From: a virus | Length of the DNA: 64,000 nt | Strand: one strand, 5' to 3' | Virus record (IMG/VR): IMGVR_UViG_3300034284_000578 | Span: 44,577-108,576 of that record | In this document: positions 29,665 through 38,739 of the stretch, one piece after another | Layout of the letters: every line of letters starts with the position of its first letter | How positions within the stretch are numbered: the first letter of the stretch is position 1 | Program-made: the position numbers and the translations under genes | The notes under the pieces: generated by a model | What the model saw: only the letters and a program-made list of their open reading frames with translations | Database searches by the model: none | Told to the model about the DNA's origin: nothing

Positions 29665-29689
29665 CATTTATTTTTATTGACTATATAAT
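29661..29689 (+). promoter_or_regulatory. Consensus sigma70 promoter (TTGACA-17-TATAAT)
   Basis: TTGACA at 29661-29666 and TATAAT at 29684-29689 are both perfect, with the optimal 17-bp spacer. It lies in the short gap before the 115-residue gene (ATG 29716). It would be read by unmodified host RNA polymerase, so it marks an early transcription start placed directly ahead of the late morphogenesis cluster. Confidence 0.8.
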
Positions 29690-29715
29690 GTACCTGACTT
29701 TATAAAGGAGAAATT

Positions 29716-30063
29716 ATGAAAGTTCGATTGATTGATATTTATAGTTCTGTATCTGTTTTAAACAAATTAATTGAAGAACCACTTCCAACAAAGATTTCAT
29801 TTAAATTAATGAAACTGTTAAACGTATTGAACGCAGAAGTTAAGTTAGTAGAAGATCAAAGATTAAAGTTGGTAAAGCAATACGCATCAGATGGTACGGT
29901 TGTTTCTGAAGAAAATAAAGAACTATTTTTGAAAGAATTTAGTGAGTTTTTGAACGAAGAAGTAGATGTCTCATGGGAACCAATTGAAGTAGATACGTTG
30001 GGCGATAACATGAAACTTTCGGTTGCAGATTTAGCAAAAATTCAATATTTGTTTAAAGATTAA
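29716..30063 (+). CDS. Small conserved phage protein, DUF1617-like (115 aa)
   Basis: SD AAAGGAG at 29704-29710, spacing 5, supports the ATG. The sequence is helical and charged: VRLIDIYSSVSVLNKL at the start, then PLPTKISFKLMKLLNVLNAEV, and a C-terminal LSVADLAKIQYLF. The plan resembles DUF1617-type small proteins seen in many tailed phages, whose function is unknown; I recall this family rather than having searched it. It has its own perfect sigma70-type promoter and is followed by a 12-bp hairpin with a short T run, so it may be made early and independently of the structural genes around it. An early protein in this location could be regulatory or anti-host, but that is speculation. Confidence 0.6.
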   Translation: MKVRLIDIYSSVSVLNKLIEEPLPTKISFKLMKLLNVLNAEVKLVEDQRLKLVKQYASDGTVVSEENKELFLKEFSEFLNEEVDVSWEPIEVDTLGDNMKLSVADLAKIQYLFKD

Positions 30064-30086
30064 GTAAACAACATTTACAAAAAAGG

Positions 30087-30128
30087 ATCTCCTTGGTTTT
30101 ATAAATAATGTAGAACCAAGGAGATTTT
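30087..30128 (+). promoter_or_regulatory. RBS-sequestering hairpin upstream of gp13
   Basis: ATCTCCTTGGTT at 30087-30098 pairs perfectly with AACCAAGGAGAT at 30114-30125, a 12-bp stem with a 15-nt loop. The right arm contains the gp13 Shine-Dalgarno AAGGAG (30118-30123). The loop holds the late promoter TATAAATA. In RNA coming from upstream, the ribosome site is paired; RNA started at the late promoter lacks the left arm. The stem is followed by TTTAC, so weak terminator activity is also possible. Confidence 0.75.
30100..30107 (+). promoter_or_regulatory. Late promoter TATAAATA (gp13)
   Basis: Exact T4-type late promoter. With the usual start 6-7 nt past the last A, transcription begins at about 30113, the first base before the right arm of the hairpin. 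Confidence 0.85.
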
Positions 30129-30132
30129 ACAT

Positions 30133-30957
30133 ATGGCAAAACCTTCAACAAGGGAACAACTTAAAGATTATTGTCTAAGACGACTCGGTTATCCTGTTGT
30201 ACAAATCAACGTGGATGATTCGCAAATAGAGGATCGTGTAGACGATGCTTTACAGTTTTTTGCCGAATACCATTTTGATGGTGTAGAGAGAGTTTATTTA
30301 AGAAAACAAGTCACTCAGCAAGACATAGAGCGGGGTTATATAGATTTAACCCAACCAACTTTGGCTGCAACTGACGATGGTATAGAAATTAAAGCAGCAC
30401 CCGCATTAGACCCAGATGGTAATTCAATAATTAGTGTAATTCGTTGCTTTCAATTATTTGATACTTTGGGTGGTTTGGGTATGTTTGATGCAAAGTATCA
30501 AATCGCTTTAAATGACTTATACGGGTTAAGAACCAACACATATGGTGACTCGTTAATTGGGTATAACATAACAAGAAGTCATATGCAAATGCTTCAGGAT
30601 ATGTTGACCCCCGAGAAGATGATTGAGTTTAGCCGTGTCACAAACAGAATTTATGTGGAAACAAATTGGTCAGAAAAAATGACTAAGGGTGATTACTTGG
30701 TATTTGAGGCATATAAAATTCTTGATCCTTCGTTGTATCCAGAAATCTATAATGATCGTTTATTAAAGATGTACTTGACTGCTTTAATTAAGCAACAATG
30801 GGGATTGAATTTATCGAAGTTTAGCGGTATGAGTTTACCGGGTGGTGTTTCATTTAATGGTGCTAATATGGCATCTGAAGCAAAATCAGAAGTTGAAAAA
30901 ATAGAAAACGAAATTCAAGCCAAATACGAACTCCCACCACAAGGATTTATAGGATAA
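30133..30957 (+). CDS. 13: Neck protein gp13
   Basis: The N-terminus STREQLKDYCLRRLGYPVVQINVDDSQIEDRVDDALQFF is the standard opening of gp13 neck proteins in T4-like marine phages, here 274 residues (T4 gp13 has 309). Gp13 and gp14 close the portal after DNA packaging and provide the docking surface for the tail. It is followed at once by gp14, with one base between the stop and the next ATG. The ATG has AAGGAG at 30118-30123, spacing 9. That site is inside a 12-bp hairpin, so translation should depend on which promoter made the RNA. The call is secure from sequence pattern and gene order. Confidence 0.85.
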   Translation: MAKPSTREQLKDYCLRRLGYPVVQINVDDSQIEDRVDDALQFFAEYHFDGVERVYLRKQVTQQDIERGYIDLTQPTLAATDDGIEIKAAPALDPDGNSIISVIRCFQLFDTLGGLGMFDAKYQIALNDLYGLRTNTYGDSLIGYNITRSHMQMLQDMLTPEKMIEFSRVTNRIYVETNWSEKMTKGDYLVFEAYKILDPSLYPEIYNDRLLKMYLTALIKQQWGLNLSKFSGMSLPGGVSFNGANMASEAKSEVEKIENEIQAKYELPPQGFIG

Positions 30958-30958
30958 A

Positions 30959-31675
30959 ATGGCTTTAAATCCACACTTTAATAATTACGCCTATAAGCCC
31001 CAACAAGATCTCATGGAAGATCTTATTGAGGAGTCCATTAAAATTAATGGAATAAATGTCTATTACATTCCTCGTAGATTTGCAAATTTAGATCAGTTGT
31101 TTGGTGAAGATTCTACTTCTTATTTTAAAGATGCAATTCAAATAGAAATGTTTATGGACAACTACTCTGGGTTTTCTGGAGAGCGCGAAATTATTTCAAA
31201 GTTTGGTTTAGAAATAAGAGATACATTAAGTTTAGTTGTTTCGAAAAGAAGATTCCAAAGAGAAGCAGCAAAATTTGAAGTAATGGCAGATCGTCCAGTT
31301 CAAATAAGCAATCCAATGGAAGGTGATTTAATTTTTCATCCATTCTCAAAGGGATTATTTGAAATTAAATATGTAGATAACAAAGAAGTATTTTATCAAT
31401 TTGGAAAACTATACACATATAAATTAGAATGCGAACTCTTCAAGTACTCTTACGAAAACTTGAATACTGGTATATCCGAAATAGATTCAATACAAACAAA
31501 TTTGACGCAAACTGTTACACAACAAATGGATTATAATTCCGATGGAATCGTAGACGAGACCATCACATCTATTCAAGATACAAAACAACAAAGCGATAAT
31601 GATATACTACAATCTGGTACAAGAGATTTGATTGACTTTACTGAAATTGATCCATTCTCGGAGAATAAGTATTAA
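30959..31675 (+). CDS. 14: Neck protein gp14
   Basis: 238 residues opening with LNPHFNNY and then EDLIEESIKINGINVYYIPR, DQLFGEDSTSYF, IEMFMDNYSGFSGE and SKFGLEIRDTLSLVVSKRRF. This is the conserved gp14 plan of T4-like phages (T4 256 residues). It completes the head-to-tail connector together with gp13. The ATG follows the gp13 stop by one base and its own stop overlaps the gp15 start (TAATG), so 13-14-15 are translated as a coupled set. The C-terminal 50 residues are more polar and less conserved in appearance. Confidence 0.85.
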   Translation: MALNPHFNNYAYKPQQDLMEDLIEESIKINGINVYYIPRRFANLDQLFGEDSTSYFKDAIQIEMFMDNYSGFSGEREIISKFGLEIRDTLSLVVSKRRFQREAAKFEVMADRPVQISNPMEGDLIFHPFSKGLFEIKYVDNKEVFYQFGKLYTYKLECELFKYSYENLNTGISEIDSIQTNLTQTVTQQMDYNSDGIVDETITSIQDTKQQSDNDILQSGTRDLIDFTEIDPFSENKY

Positions 31676-32343
31676 TGTTTACTACTTTCTATCATGGTAT
31701 TACAAAAAAGATAACAGCGGCTTTTGGTACGCTGTTTAATAACATTTACATAGAACGTGGTTCTGGGAATACTTATAAGAAAATAAAAGTTCCATTAACA
31801 TATGCTCCAAAAGAAAGAATGATGGAGCGTTTAAATTTGGAATTAGATGATCCTGTTGCATATGCAACTGCGCTTGGAATACCAAGAATGTCATTTATGA
31901 TGACAGGATTGGAATATGATACGGAAAGAAAACTGAATAGTTTAACAAAAAGACGCGCAGAAAAGGTACAAACAAATGGTGATGTTATCATTAATTATCA
32001 CTTTAACGAAGTACCATATAAACTAGCATTTTCTTTATTCATTTATAGTCGCACTATGGATGATGGTTTAAAAATTATTGAACAAATATTTCCATTCTTT
32101 ACACCTGAATTTACAATAACAATTAAACCAAGTGTATTGAGTGATGGTTATGAAAAATTAGATATTCCTATTACATTGGTTAGCACCAATACCGATCAAC
32201 AATTTGAAGGATCGTTTAAAGACGACAATCAAAGAACCATTATATTTGAATTGCAATTTACTGCTAGAACTTATTACTATGGACCAGTAAAAGAAGCAGG
32301 ACTTATCAAAACTATCGACGTTAATCTTTTCAATTTGGATTAA
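31675..32343 (+). CDS. 15: Tail completion / sheath terminator gp15
   Basis: 222 residues. The pattern FYHGITKKITAAFGTLFNNI, then VPLTYAPKERMM, LAFSLFIYSRTMDDGLKIIEQIFPFFTPEF and near the end YYYGPVKEAGLIKTI follows T4 gp15 (VPITYASKEHFM, YELSIFTR, QIVEQILPYFQPHF). Gp15 forms the hexamer that caps the tail tube and sheath and binds the neck. The protein is about 50 residues shorter than T4 gp15 and lacks its Pro-rich C-terminal tail. TAATG overlap with gp14 fixes the start. Confidence 0.85.
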   Translation: MFTTFYHGITKKITAAFGTLFNNIYIERGSGNTYKKIKVPLTYAPKERMMERLNLELDDPVAYATALGIPRMSFMMTGLEYDTERKLNSLTKRRAEKVQTNGDVIINYHFNEVPYKLAFSLFIYSRTMDDGLKIIEQIFPFFTPEFTITIKPSVLSDGYEKLDIPITLVSTNTDQQFEGSFKDDNQRTIIFELQFTARTYYYGPVKEAGLIKTIDVNLFNLD

Positions 32344-32344
32344 T

Positions 32345-32512
32345 ATGGCAAAGAAATTAGTAAACATTCATATAGAACCAGTAGTATATTTAAAGGACAC
32401 CAATGATGATTATGTCCTAGATACTAATGGCGATAAAATTGAATTAAAGTCTGGAGTACAAGTAGTTCCAAGTGATGACTACGATATAAAAGAAACAATC
32501 ACAGAATATTAA
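32345..32512 (+). CDS. Small hypothetical protein (55 aa) between gp15 and gp16
   Basis: ATG follows the gp15 stop by one base; the frame runs for 55 codons to TAA at 32510-32512. The product begins MAKKLVNIHIEPVVYLKD, contains the repeat-like pair DTNDDYVLDTNGDKIE, and is acidic at the C-terminus. The close packing between gp15 and gp16 and the sensible amino-acid composition support it as a real gene. No family recognised; a role in tail completion or packaging would be a guess from location only. Confidence 0.6.
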   Translation: MAKKLVNIHIEPVVYLKDTNDDYVLDTNGDKIELKSGVQVVPSDDYDIKETITEY

Positions 32513-32522
32513 TGGATACATT

Positions 32523-32978
32523 ATGTCATTTGATGAACTGGAAAAACAATTTAATATAGAACCAACCCCGCAACCAGAAGTCCCACAATTACGCAAAGCA
32601 ACAGAAATTACTGTTCAAAAGGACGATCTGGATAAAGATTATCTCACGGTAAGAGATAATTTAAAAGAACTAATAAACAAAGGTACATCTGCTATAGATG
32701 GTATTCTGAATTTAGCATCGGAAACAGAACAACCAAGAGCATATGAAGTTCTTGCACAATTAATTAAAACTGTTGCTGAGACGAATAAAGATCTGTTGGA
32801 TATGCACAACAAAATGAAGGTCATTAAGGGAGAACCTCAAGCCAATACTCCCAATTCTGTAACAACCAACAACTCCATATTTGTTGGTAGCACAGCAGAT
32901 CTTCAAAAACTGCTCCGTGGAAAAATAAAAGAAATTGAGAAGTTAGAAAATAATGGCGATATTATAGATGCAGAATAA
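32523..32978 (+). CDS. 16: Terminase small subunit gp16
   Basis: 151 residues (T4 gp16 has 164). The middle, DYLTVRDNLKELINKGTSAIDGILNLASETEQPRAYEVLAQLIKTV, is the helical core of T4-type small terminases, which form the ring that selects DNA and stimulates the gp17 ATPase. An acidic/Pro-rich N-terminus and a charged C-terminus flank it, as usual. The gene overlaps the gp17 start by 11 nt, as expected for translational coupling of the two terminase subunits. Confidence 0.85.
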   Translation: MSFDELEKQFNIEPTPQPEVPQLRKATEITVQKDDLDKDYLTVRDNLKELINKGTSAIDGILNLASETEQPRAYEVLAQLIKTVAETNKDLLDMHNKMKVIKGEPQANTPNSVTTNNSIFVGSTADLQKLLRGKIKEIEKLENNGDIIDAE

Positions 32979-34590
32979 AGAAAAAACATATCTTGGAAAT
33001 CCAAATCTTAAGCGAGCAAATGTAAACGTTTCTTTTACTCCCGAACAAGTAGAAGAATATGTTAAATGCTCTCAAGATCCGATTTACTTTATTAAAAACT
33101 ATGTCAAGATTGTAAGTCTGGACAAAGGACTTATCAATTTTAATATGTTTGATTTCCAAGAATTGTTTGTTGAAACTATTAATGAAAATAGATTCACAAT
33201 AGGCAAAATGCCTCGTCAGTGTGGTAAGTCAACTACTCTGGTTGCTTATATTCTTTGGTATATTCTTTTTAATCCTACCAGTAATGTTGCTATTCTTGCG
33301 AATAAACAAACTGTAGCAAAGTTGCACATGGATAGATTGAAGGTTGCATACGAATACCTCCCAAAGTGGCTGCAACAAGGTATTAAAGAATGGAATAAAA
33401 TGAGCATAGAACTGGAAAACGGTTCTAAAATTATTGCTGCTGCTACCTCTGCTTCTGCTATCCGTGGTGGATCTTTTAATCTCATCATGTTGGACGAGTT
33501 TGCTCACGTTCCCGAAAACATTGCAAATGATTTCTATACCTCTGTGTTTCCAACAATTACTTCTGGTAAGAGTACCAAATTAGTAATAATTTCCACACCA
33601 AATGGTTTGAATTTATTCTATAAGATTTGGGTAGATTCTGCGGAACACCGAAACGACTTTAAGAATGTAGAAATTCATTGGAGTCAAGTACCGGGTAGAG
33701 ATCAGGCTTGGCGGGAACAAGAAATCCGCAACTTGGGTTCTGAAGACAAGTTCCGAACAGAACACGAATGCGATTTCATTGGTTCTACAAATACACTTAT
33801 TAGTGCAAATAAATTAAAGACTTTGGTATTCCGCAATCCAATTTATAAAAATGACGATGGATTGAAAGTTTATGAAAAACCAAAAGAGAAGCATAGTTAT
33901 TTGACTTTGGTTGATACCTCTAGAGGACAAGGATTAGACTATAGTGCATTTTGTGTACTTGATATAACTGAGATGCCCTATAAGGTTGTTGCTGTGTTTA
34001 AAAATAACATGATTTCTCCTATGGTATATCCCAATATTATTATGAATACTTCTAGGGAATACAATGAAGCATTTATTTTAGTAGAAATTAATGATATTGG
34101 CGGACAAGTTGCTGATATTTTGTATAAAGAATTGGAATATGAAAATGTTCTAATATCTTCGGTACGGGGAAGAAAGGGTCAGACTTTAGATGGTGGGTTT
34201 GGTAATTCGGATACCCAGTTGGGTGTACGCACCACAAAGGTTGTAAAGCGTCTAGGATGCTCCGTATTGAAGAGTATGATAGAGAGCGACAAACTGATAC
34301 TAAACGATATCGATATCATGCGGGAACTTGTTACCTTTATTTCAAAAAATAATTCATATGAAGCAGATACTGGCAGCAATGACGATCTGATCATGTGCTT
34401 GGTTCTTTTTGGTTGGTTGAGTACACAAACTTATTTTAAAGATTTGACAGATTTGGATATAAGAAAGACTCTATTTCAAAAGCAAATTGATGCGATTGAG
34501 GAAGAAATTATGCCTTTTGGTTTCCTAAGTAACGTGGATTATGGGGATGATGATGGGTTTGGTGGTGAATTTGGCAATACTATTTTGTAA
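32968..34590 (+). CDS. 17: Terminase large subunit gp17
   Basis: 540 residues. The ATPase domain has a Walker A of the T4 type, RQCGKST at 83-89, a Walker B with LIMLDE ending at D176/E177, and the coupling motif STPNGLN at 209-215. The C-terminal RuvC-like nuclease domain starts with TLVDTSRGQGLDYSAF, giving candidate metal ligands D316 and D324, with a later NDIGG at about residue 374 and a final D-rich region. The protein pumps DNA through the gp20 portal and cuts the concatemer. It is about 70 residues shorter than T4 gp17. After the stop there are 89 nt without a gene before gp18. Confidence 0.95.
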   Translation: MQNKEKTYLGNPNLKRANVNVSFTPEQVEEYVKCSQDPIYFIKNYVKIVSLDKGLINFNMFDFQELFVETINENRFTIGKMPRQCGKSTTLVAYILWYILFNPTSNVAILANKQTVAKLHMDRLKVAYEYLPKWLQQGIKEWNKMSIELENGSKIIAAATSASAIRGGSFNLIMLDEFAHVPENIANDFYTSVFPTITSGKSTKLVIISTPNGLNLFYKIWVDSAEHRNDFKNVEIHWSQVPGRDQAWREQEIRNLGSEDKFRTEHECDFIGSTNTLISANKLKTLVFRNPIYKNDDGLKVYEKPKEKHSYLTLVDTSRGQGLDYSAFCVLDITEMPYKVVAVFKNNMISPMVYPNIIMNTSREYNEAFILVEINDIGGQVADILYKELEYENVLISSVRGRKGQTLDGGFGNSDTQLGVRTTKVVKRLGCSVLKSMIESDKLILNDIDIMRELVTFISKNNSYEADTGSNDDLIMCLVLFGWLSTQTYFKDLTDLDIRKTLFQKQIDAIEEEIMPFGFLSNVDYGDDDGFGGEFGNTIL

Positions 34591-34679
34591 AAATCGAAAC
34601 ACCATAAAATTATACATATTCCTAGCAAATAGTATTTTCTAATTATAGAAATAACACACGGCGTCTAGAAGGAGAAACA

Positions 34680-36506
34680 ATGGCAATTCAAATTAGCCCA
34701 GGCGTAAATGTAACAGAAAAAGATGTCACACTTTTGGTGCCAGCAATCGCCACCACACCAGCAGGTATGATTGGCTTGTTCCAATGGGGACCAGGCAACG
34801 AACCAGTGACAATTACGAGCGAAAAAGAACTTTCAGAAGTATTTTATAAGCCAGCAAAAGCATCAGGCGTAATGACCGATGCCACCAAATACAACAGGTG
34901 GTGGTGGTCTGCTGCCAATTTCTTGTCTTACGGTAACAATATTAAAATTGTAAGATTTATTAACGATAGTGCTGGTTCATTTACCGCAACCTCAGGAACT
35001 GCTGCGGTTGCAGGACATAATCTTTGCGGATTGACATCATTTAGAGCATATACCCCAGTAGTTGGAAATGGATTCTGGGGAGCAAAGTATCCAGGCGAAC
35101 TCGGCAACAGCATCAAGGTAGTTGTTTTAGATTACTATGCTGCTGAAACATATGATGCCGATACAGACGGAAACGCCAATCAATATATCGACTACATTGG
35201 TAATTTTGATGGTTTGCCAGGAACATCCCCTTGGGCAGAAACAGTAACCGGAGCAGAAATTAAAGACGAGATTCACGTTCTTGTAATTGATGCTGATGGT
35301 AAAATTTCTGGTACTGCTGGTACAATTCTTGAAAAATTTGCATACCTTTCAAAGGCATCAAACGCAGTAAATCAAAACGGAACAACTAATTATTATAAAG
35401 ATGTTATTAACAATGAATCAAAGTATGTTTGGTCATTATATCATTTAGATAACGCAAGTGCTGCAAATAATTCATCAAATGTAAGTGCATTTGGTGCTGT
35501 AAGTTCCACTGGTACTACACCGTGGGGAACCGCCGTAACAACTACTACATCCGCCTTTAAAGTAGTTAAAACTGGTGAAAATCTTGTTGTTACTATGCTC
35601 TACGGTGGATTGGTTGGAAATACACCAAATGATAACGATATCGCAGAAGCATTTAACACATACATGGGTGATCCAGAAATTATCGATGTTTCAATGTTCA
35701 TTACCGGACCACTTGGTAAAACAGCGGCTTATCGTGTAACAGAAATAGCAGAAACAAGAAAAGATGTTGTGGCATTCGTGTCCCCAACACCAACAAATGG
35801 TTTCAATCAAACACCAAGTGCATATTTGAATGACATCATCACATTTAGAACAAATGGAGATTCCACTTCATACGGTGTAGCCGATACTGGTTACAAATTG
35901 CAATACGACAATTATAACGACGAATATGTTTATATTCCTCTAAATGCAGATATTGCAGGATTGTGCGCTCGTACAGACACAACAAACGATCCTTGGTTCT
36001 CTCCAGCCGGATTAAACCGTGGTGGAATTAACAGAGTAATCAAACTTCCTTTCAATCCAAATCAAGCACAACGCGATGATTTGTATAAGATTGGAATGAA
36101 TCCTGTAGTTTCATTCCCCGGAATTGGTCCTGTTCTTTACGGAGACAAGACTCTCTTAAGTAGACCATCTGCCTTTGACAGAATCAATGTTCGCAGATTG
36201 TTCATAATTCTTGAGAAATCAATTGCAACTGCCGCCAAGTTCCAACTCTTTGAATTCAACGATGAGTTTACAAGAGCACAATTTGTAAACTTGGTAACTC
36301 CATTCCTCAGAAATGTTCTTGGAAGAAGAGGTATCACCGATTTCCGTGTAGTTTGTGATGAAACAAACAATACAGCACAAGTAATCGACTCAAACAACTT
36401 TGTAGCAGATATCTATATCAAACCAAACAAATCAATCAACTTCATTCAACTCAACTTCATTGCTACACCAACTGGTTTGAGCTTTGAAGAGGTCGTTGGA
36501 GCCTAA
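34680..36506 (+). CDS. 18: Tail sheath protein gp18
   Basis: 608 residues (T4 659). The N-terminus ISPGVNVTEKDVT followed by AGMIGLFQWGPGNEPVTI is diagnostic of contractile sheath proteins, and the conserved C-terminal part includes FLRNVLGRRGITDFRVVCDETNN and ADIYIKPNKSINFIQLNF. It polymerises around the gp19 tube and contracts during injection. The ATG has GAAGGAG upstream. The 89-nt leader contains TATAGAAATA, which is not a clean late promoter, so the transcript may come from farther upstream. Confidence 0.95.
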   Translation: MAIQISPGVNVTEKDVTLLVPAIATTPAGMIGLFQWGPGNEPVTITSEKELSEVFYKPAKASGVMTDATKYNRWWWSAANFLSYGNNIKIVRFINDSAGSFTATSGTAAVAGHNLCGLTSFRAYTPVVGNGFWGAKYPGELGNSIKVVVLDYYAAETYDADTDGNANQYIDYIGNFDGLPGTSPWAETVTGAEIKDEIHVLVIDADGKISGTAGTILEKFAYLSKASNAVNQNGTTNYYKDVINNESKYVWSLYHLDNASAANNSSNVSAFGAVSSTGTTPWGTAVTTTTSAFKVVKTGENLVVTMLYGGLVGNTPNDNDIAEAFNTYMGDPEIIDVSMFITGPLGKTAAYRVTEIAETRKDVVAFVSPTPTNGFNQTPSAYLNDIITFRTNGDSTSYGVADTGYKLQYDNYNDEYVYIPLNADIAGLCARTDTTNDPWFSPAGLNRGGINRVIKLPFNPNQAQRDDLYKIGMNPVVSFPGIGPVLYGDKTLLSRPSAFDRINVRRLFIILEKSIATAAKFQLFEFNDEFTRAQFVNLVTPFLRNVLGRRGITDFRVVCDETNNTAQVIDSNNFVADIYIKPNKSINFIQLNFIATPTGLSFEEVVGA

Positions 36507-36524
36507 TCGAAGAGGGAGCAATAA

Positions 36525-37070
36525 ATGGACATTAGCAAGTTTACATCTAAATTCGATGGCGGAGCAAGATCAAATCTGTTCCAATTCAGAGTCAGTAATT
36601 TACCATCAGGCATTCCTGCTTTCAATGCGGACGATCAAATCATCCACGTTAAAAGCATTCAATTGCCAGAAACAACAGTTGGTGAAATTCCTGTAAATCA
36701 CATGGGAAGAATTTACAAATTCCCAGGCGATAGAGTTTATAATGACGTATCACTTACTATCTTGAGTGATGGTAGTGATATGCGCGTAAGACATTTCTTC
36801 GAAGCATGGAACCATGTTTGGAATCGTCATTTTGCAAACGTAGGATTGTTGCCAAATGCTGAAAACTTGAACGCTGTAGTTGAATTAATTCAATTGGATC
36901 GCGGTCACAACCCAATCAGAACATATAAACTACAAAAAGCATGGTGCAGTGATGTCTCTGCCGTAGATTTGTCACACGACAACAATGACGCTTTAGTTGA
37001 ATTTACAGTAACATTGAAGTACCACTTCTTCGAAGTAGACGGTAAGAACGGTCTTCACTTAAGACGTTAA
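36525..37070 (+). CDS. 19: Tail tube protein gp19
   Basis: 181 residues (T4 163). Conserved blocks include NLFQFRVSNLP, IHVKSIQLPETTVGEIPVNHMGR, YKFPGDRVYNDVSLTIL and RHFFEAWNHVWNRH, which define the T4 tail tube family. The protein stacks in rings to form the DNA conduit inside the gp18 sheath. SD GAGGGAG, spacing 6, supports the start. It lies directly between sheath and portal, as in T4. The last codons contain a small palindrome, GTCTTCACTTAAGAC, at 37051-37065. Confidence 0.95.
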   Translation: MDISKFTSKFDGGARSNLFQFRVSNLPSGIPAFNADDQIIHVKSIQLPETTVGEIPVNHMGRIYKFPGDRVYNDVSLTILSDGSDMRVRHFFEAWNHVWNRHFANVGLLPNAENLNAVVELIQLDRGHNPIRTYKLQKAWCSDVSAVDLSHDNNDALVEFTVTLKYHFFEVDGKNGLHLRR

Positions 37071-37101
37071 CCTACCTATATACTCGTGAAGGAGTTTTAT
37101 A

Positions 37102-38739
37102 ATGGCATTTGATATATTCGGTTTTACTTTTGGTAGAACTAAAGAGCAACAACAATCTGTTCCCTCAGTAATTCCCCCGGCTATGGACGATGGCGCATCC
37201 TTCGTCCAAGCCGGTGGTTTTCAAGGTTGGTATGTAGATCTTGATGGTACTGTCAAGTCTGATGTAGATTTGGTTAAAAAGTATCGTGAAATGAGTCTCC
37301 ATGCTGAAGTTGAAATGGGCATAGAAGATATTGTGAATGAAGTAATAACAGAAGATGCTTCCGGTACATTTATTAAATTAAATATAGACAAAGTAGATTC
37401 TAGTATTATTCCAGAAGAAGTTAAAAAAGTTTTATATGACGAATTTAAACACATTTTATTCTTATTGGATTTCAATAGAAAGTGTTATGAGATTGTTCGT
37501 CGCTGGTATATTGATGGTAGGTTATATTACCACATTATTCTGGAAGATGATCCACGACAAGGAATAAAAGAAGTACGACAAGTAGATCCTCTTAGAATTA
37601 AAAAAGTAAGAGAAATAAAGAAAAAACAAAAAGTAAATGGTGTTGATGTTATTGATGGTGTAGAAGAATATTATTTGTACACCGTTCAAGAAAGATTTAA
37701 CATGTATGATACCACTCAAGGTATCAAGTTATCTCCCGACTCCATTAATTACTGCCACTCAGGTTTATTTGATTACGGCACAAAAAGAGTAGTAAGTTAT
37801 CTTCATAAAGCAATTAAACCATTGAACCAATTAAGAATGGTCGAAGATGCTACCGTAATTTATCGTTGGTCAAGAGCACCAGAGCGTAGAATATTCTATA
37901 TCGACGTTGGTTCTTTGCCAAAAAATAAAGCAGAGCAGTATCTGAGAGACATCATGTTGCGTTATCGCAATAAGATTACATACGATGCCGGTACTGGCGA
38001 AATCCGCGACGACAGAAAACACTTGAGTATGTTGGAAGATTATTGGCTCCCCCGTCGTGAAGGTGGTAAGGGAACAGAAATTCAAACACTATCCGGTGGT
38101 CAAAATCTAGGCGAAATGGAAGATGTAAAATACTTCCAAAAGAAACTGTTTAGAAGTTTGAATATACCCATGTCACGTTTAGAAGCGGACAATGGATTTA
38201 ACATGGGTAGAGCAGCAGATATTAGCAGAGACGAATTAAAGTTTGCTAAATTTATTTCTCGCCTTCGCTCTCGGTTCTCAGAGTTGTTCTTAAACTTTAT
38301 GAGAACTCAATTGATTGCAAAAGGAATAGTAGATATTGACGAATGGAATAAGATTTGTCAATATATCCGATTTGACTATTCTACAGATTCAATGTTCTTA
38401 GAATCTAAGCAATCTGAAGTGCTAAAAGACAGAATGGCAATTTTGAGAGAAGTTTCCGATTATTCTGGTAAGTATTTCTCGGAAGAATGGATTAGAAAGA
38501 ATATTCTTCATCAAACAGACGAAGACATTCAATTGATTGATTCTCAAATTGAACAAGAAAAAATGATACAAGAACAAAAGCAAATGGAAGAACAAATGCG
38601 CGCCGAGCAATTGGCAGCACAAACTATGGGTGTTCCTGGCGGTGCGCCTGGAGCGGGAGCATCCGCACCAAGTCAACCAACAGCAGTTGCACCACAGCAA
38701 TCAACGGGAGTAGATTACGATGCCAGCAGCCTTTTATGA
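37102..38739 (+). CDS. 20: Portal protein gp20
   Basis: 545 residues (T4 524). Recognisable portal blocks: AGGFQGWYVDLDGTVKSDVDLVKKYREMS, ASGTFIKLNID, DFNRKCYEIVRRWYIDGRLYYH, YRWSRAPERRIFYIDVGSLPKNKAEQYLRDIM and FRSLNIPMSRLEADNGFNMGRA. It forms the dodecameric ring at the head vertex, nucleates head assembly and is the packaging channel. SD GAAGGAG is present. The C-terminal 60 residues are Gln-rich, then Pro/Ala/Gly-rich. They overlap the next gene by 20 nt. Confidence 0.95.
   Translation: MAFDIFGFTFGRTKEQQQSVPSVIPPAMDDGASFVQAGGFQGWYVDLDGTVKSDVDLVKKYREMSLHAEVEMGIEDIVNEVITEDASGTFIKLNIDKVDSSIIPEEVKKVLYDEFKHILFLLDFNRKCYEIVRRWYIDGRLYYHIILEDDPRQGIKEVRQVDPLRIKKVREIKKKQKVNGVDVIDGVEEYYLYTVQERFNMYDTTQGIKLSPDSINYCHSGLFDYGTKRVVSYLHKAIKPLNQLRMVEDATVIYRWSRAPERRIFYIDVGSLPKNKAEQYLRDIMLRYRNKITYDAGTGEIRDDRKHLSMLEDYWLPRREGGKGTEIQTLSGGQNLGEMEDVKYFQKKLFRSLNIPMSRLEADNGFNMGRAADISRDELKFAKFISRLRSRFSELFLNFMRTQLIAKGIVDIDEWNKICQYIRFDYSTDSMFLESKQSEVLKDRMAILREVSDYSGKYFSEEWIRKNILHQTDEDIQLIDSQIEQEKMIQEQKQMEEQMRAEQLAAQTMGVPGGAPGAGASAPSQPTAVAPQQSTGVDYDASSLL

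Noticed and set aside
34608-34620. Shared 13-mer AATTATACATATT before gp18 and before regA (59581-59593)
   Set aside because: AT-rich and without a convincing -35; chance occurrence is plausible, so not called a promoter.
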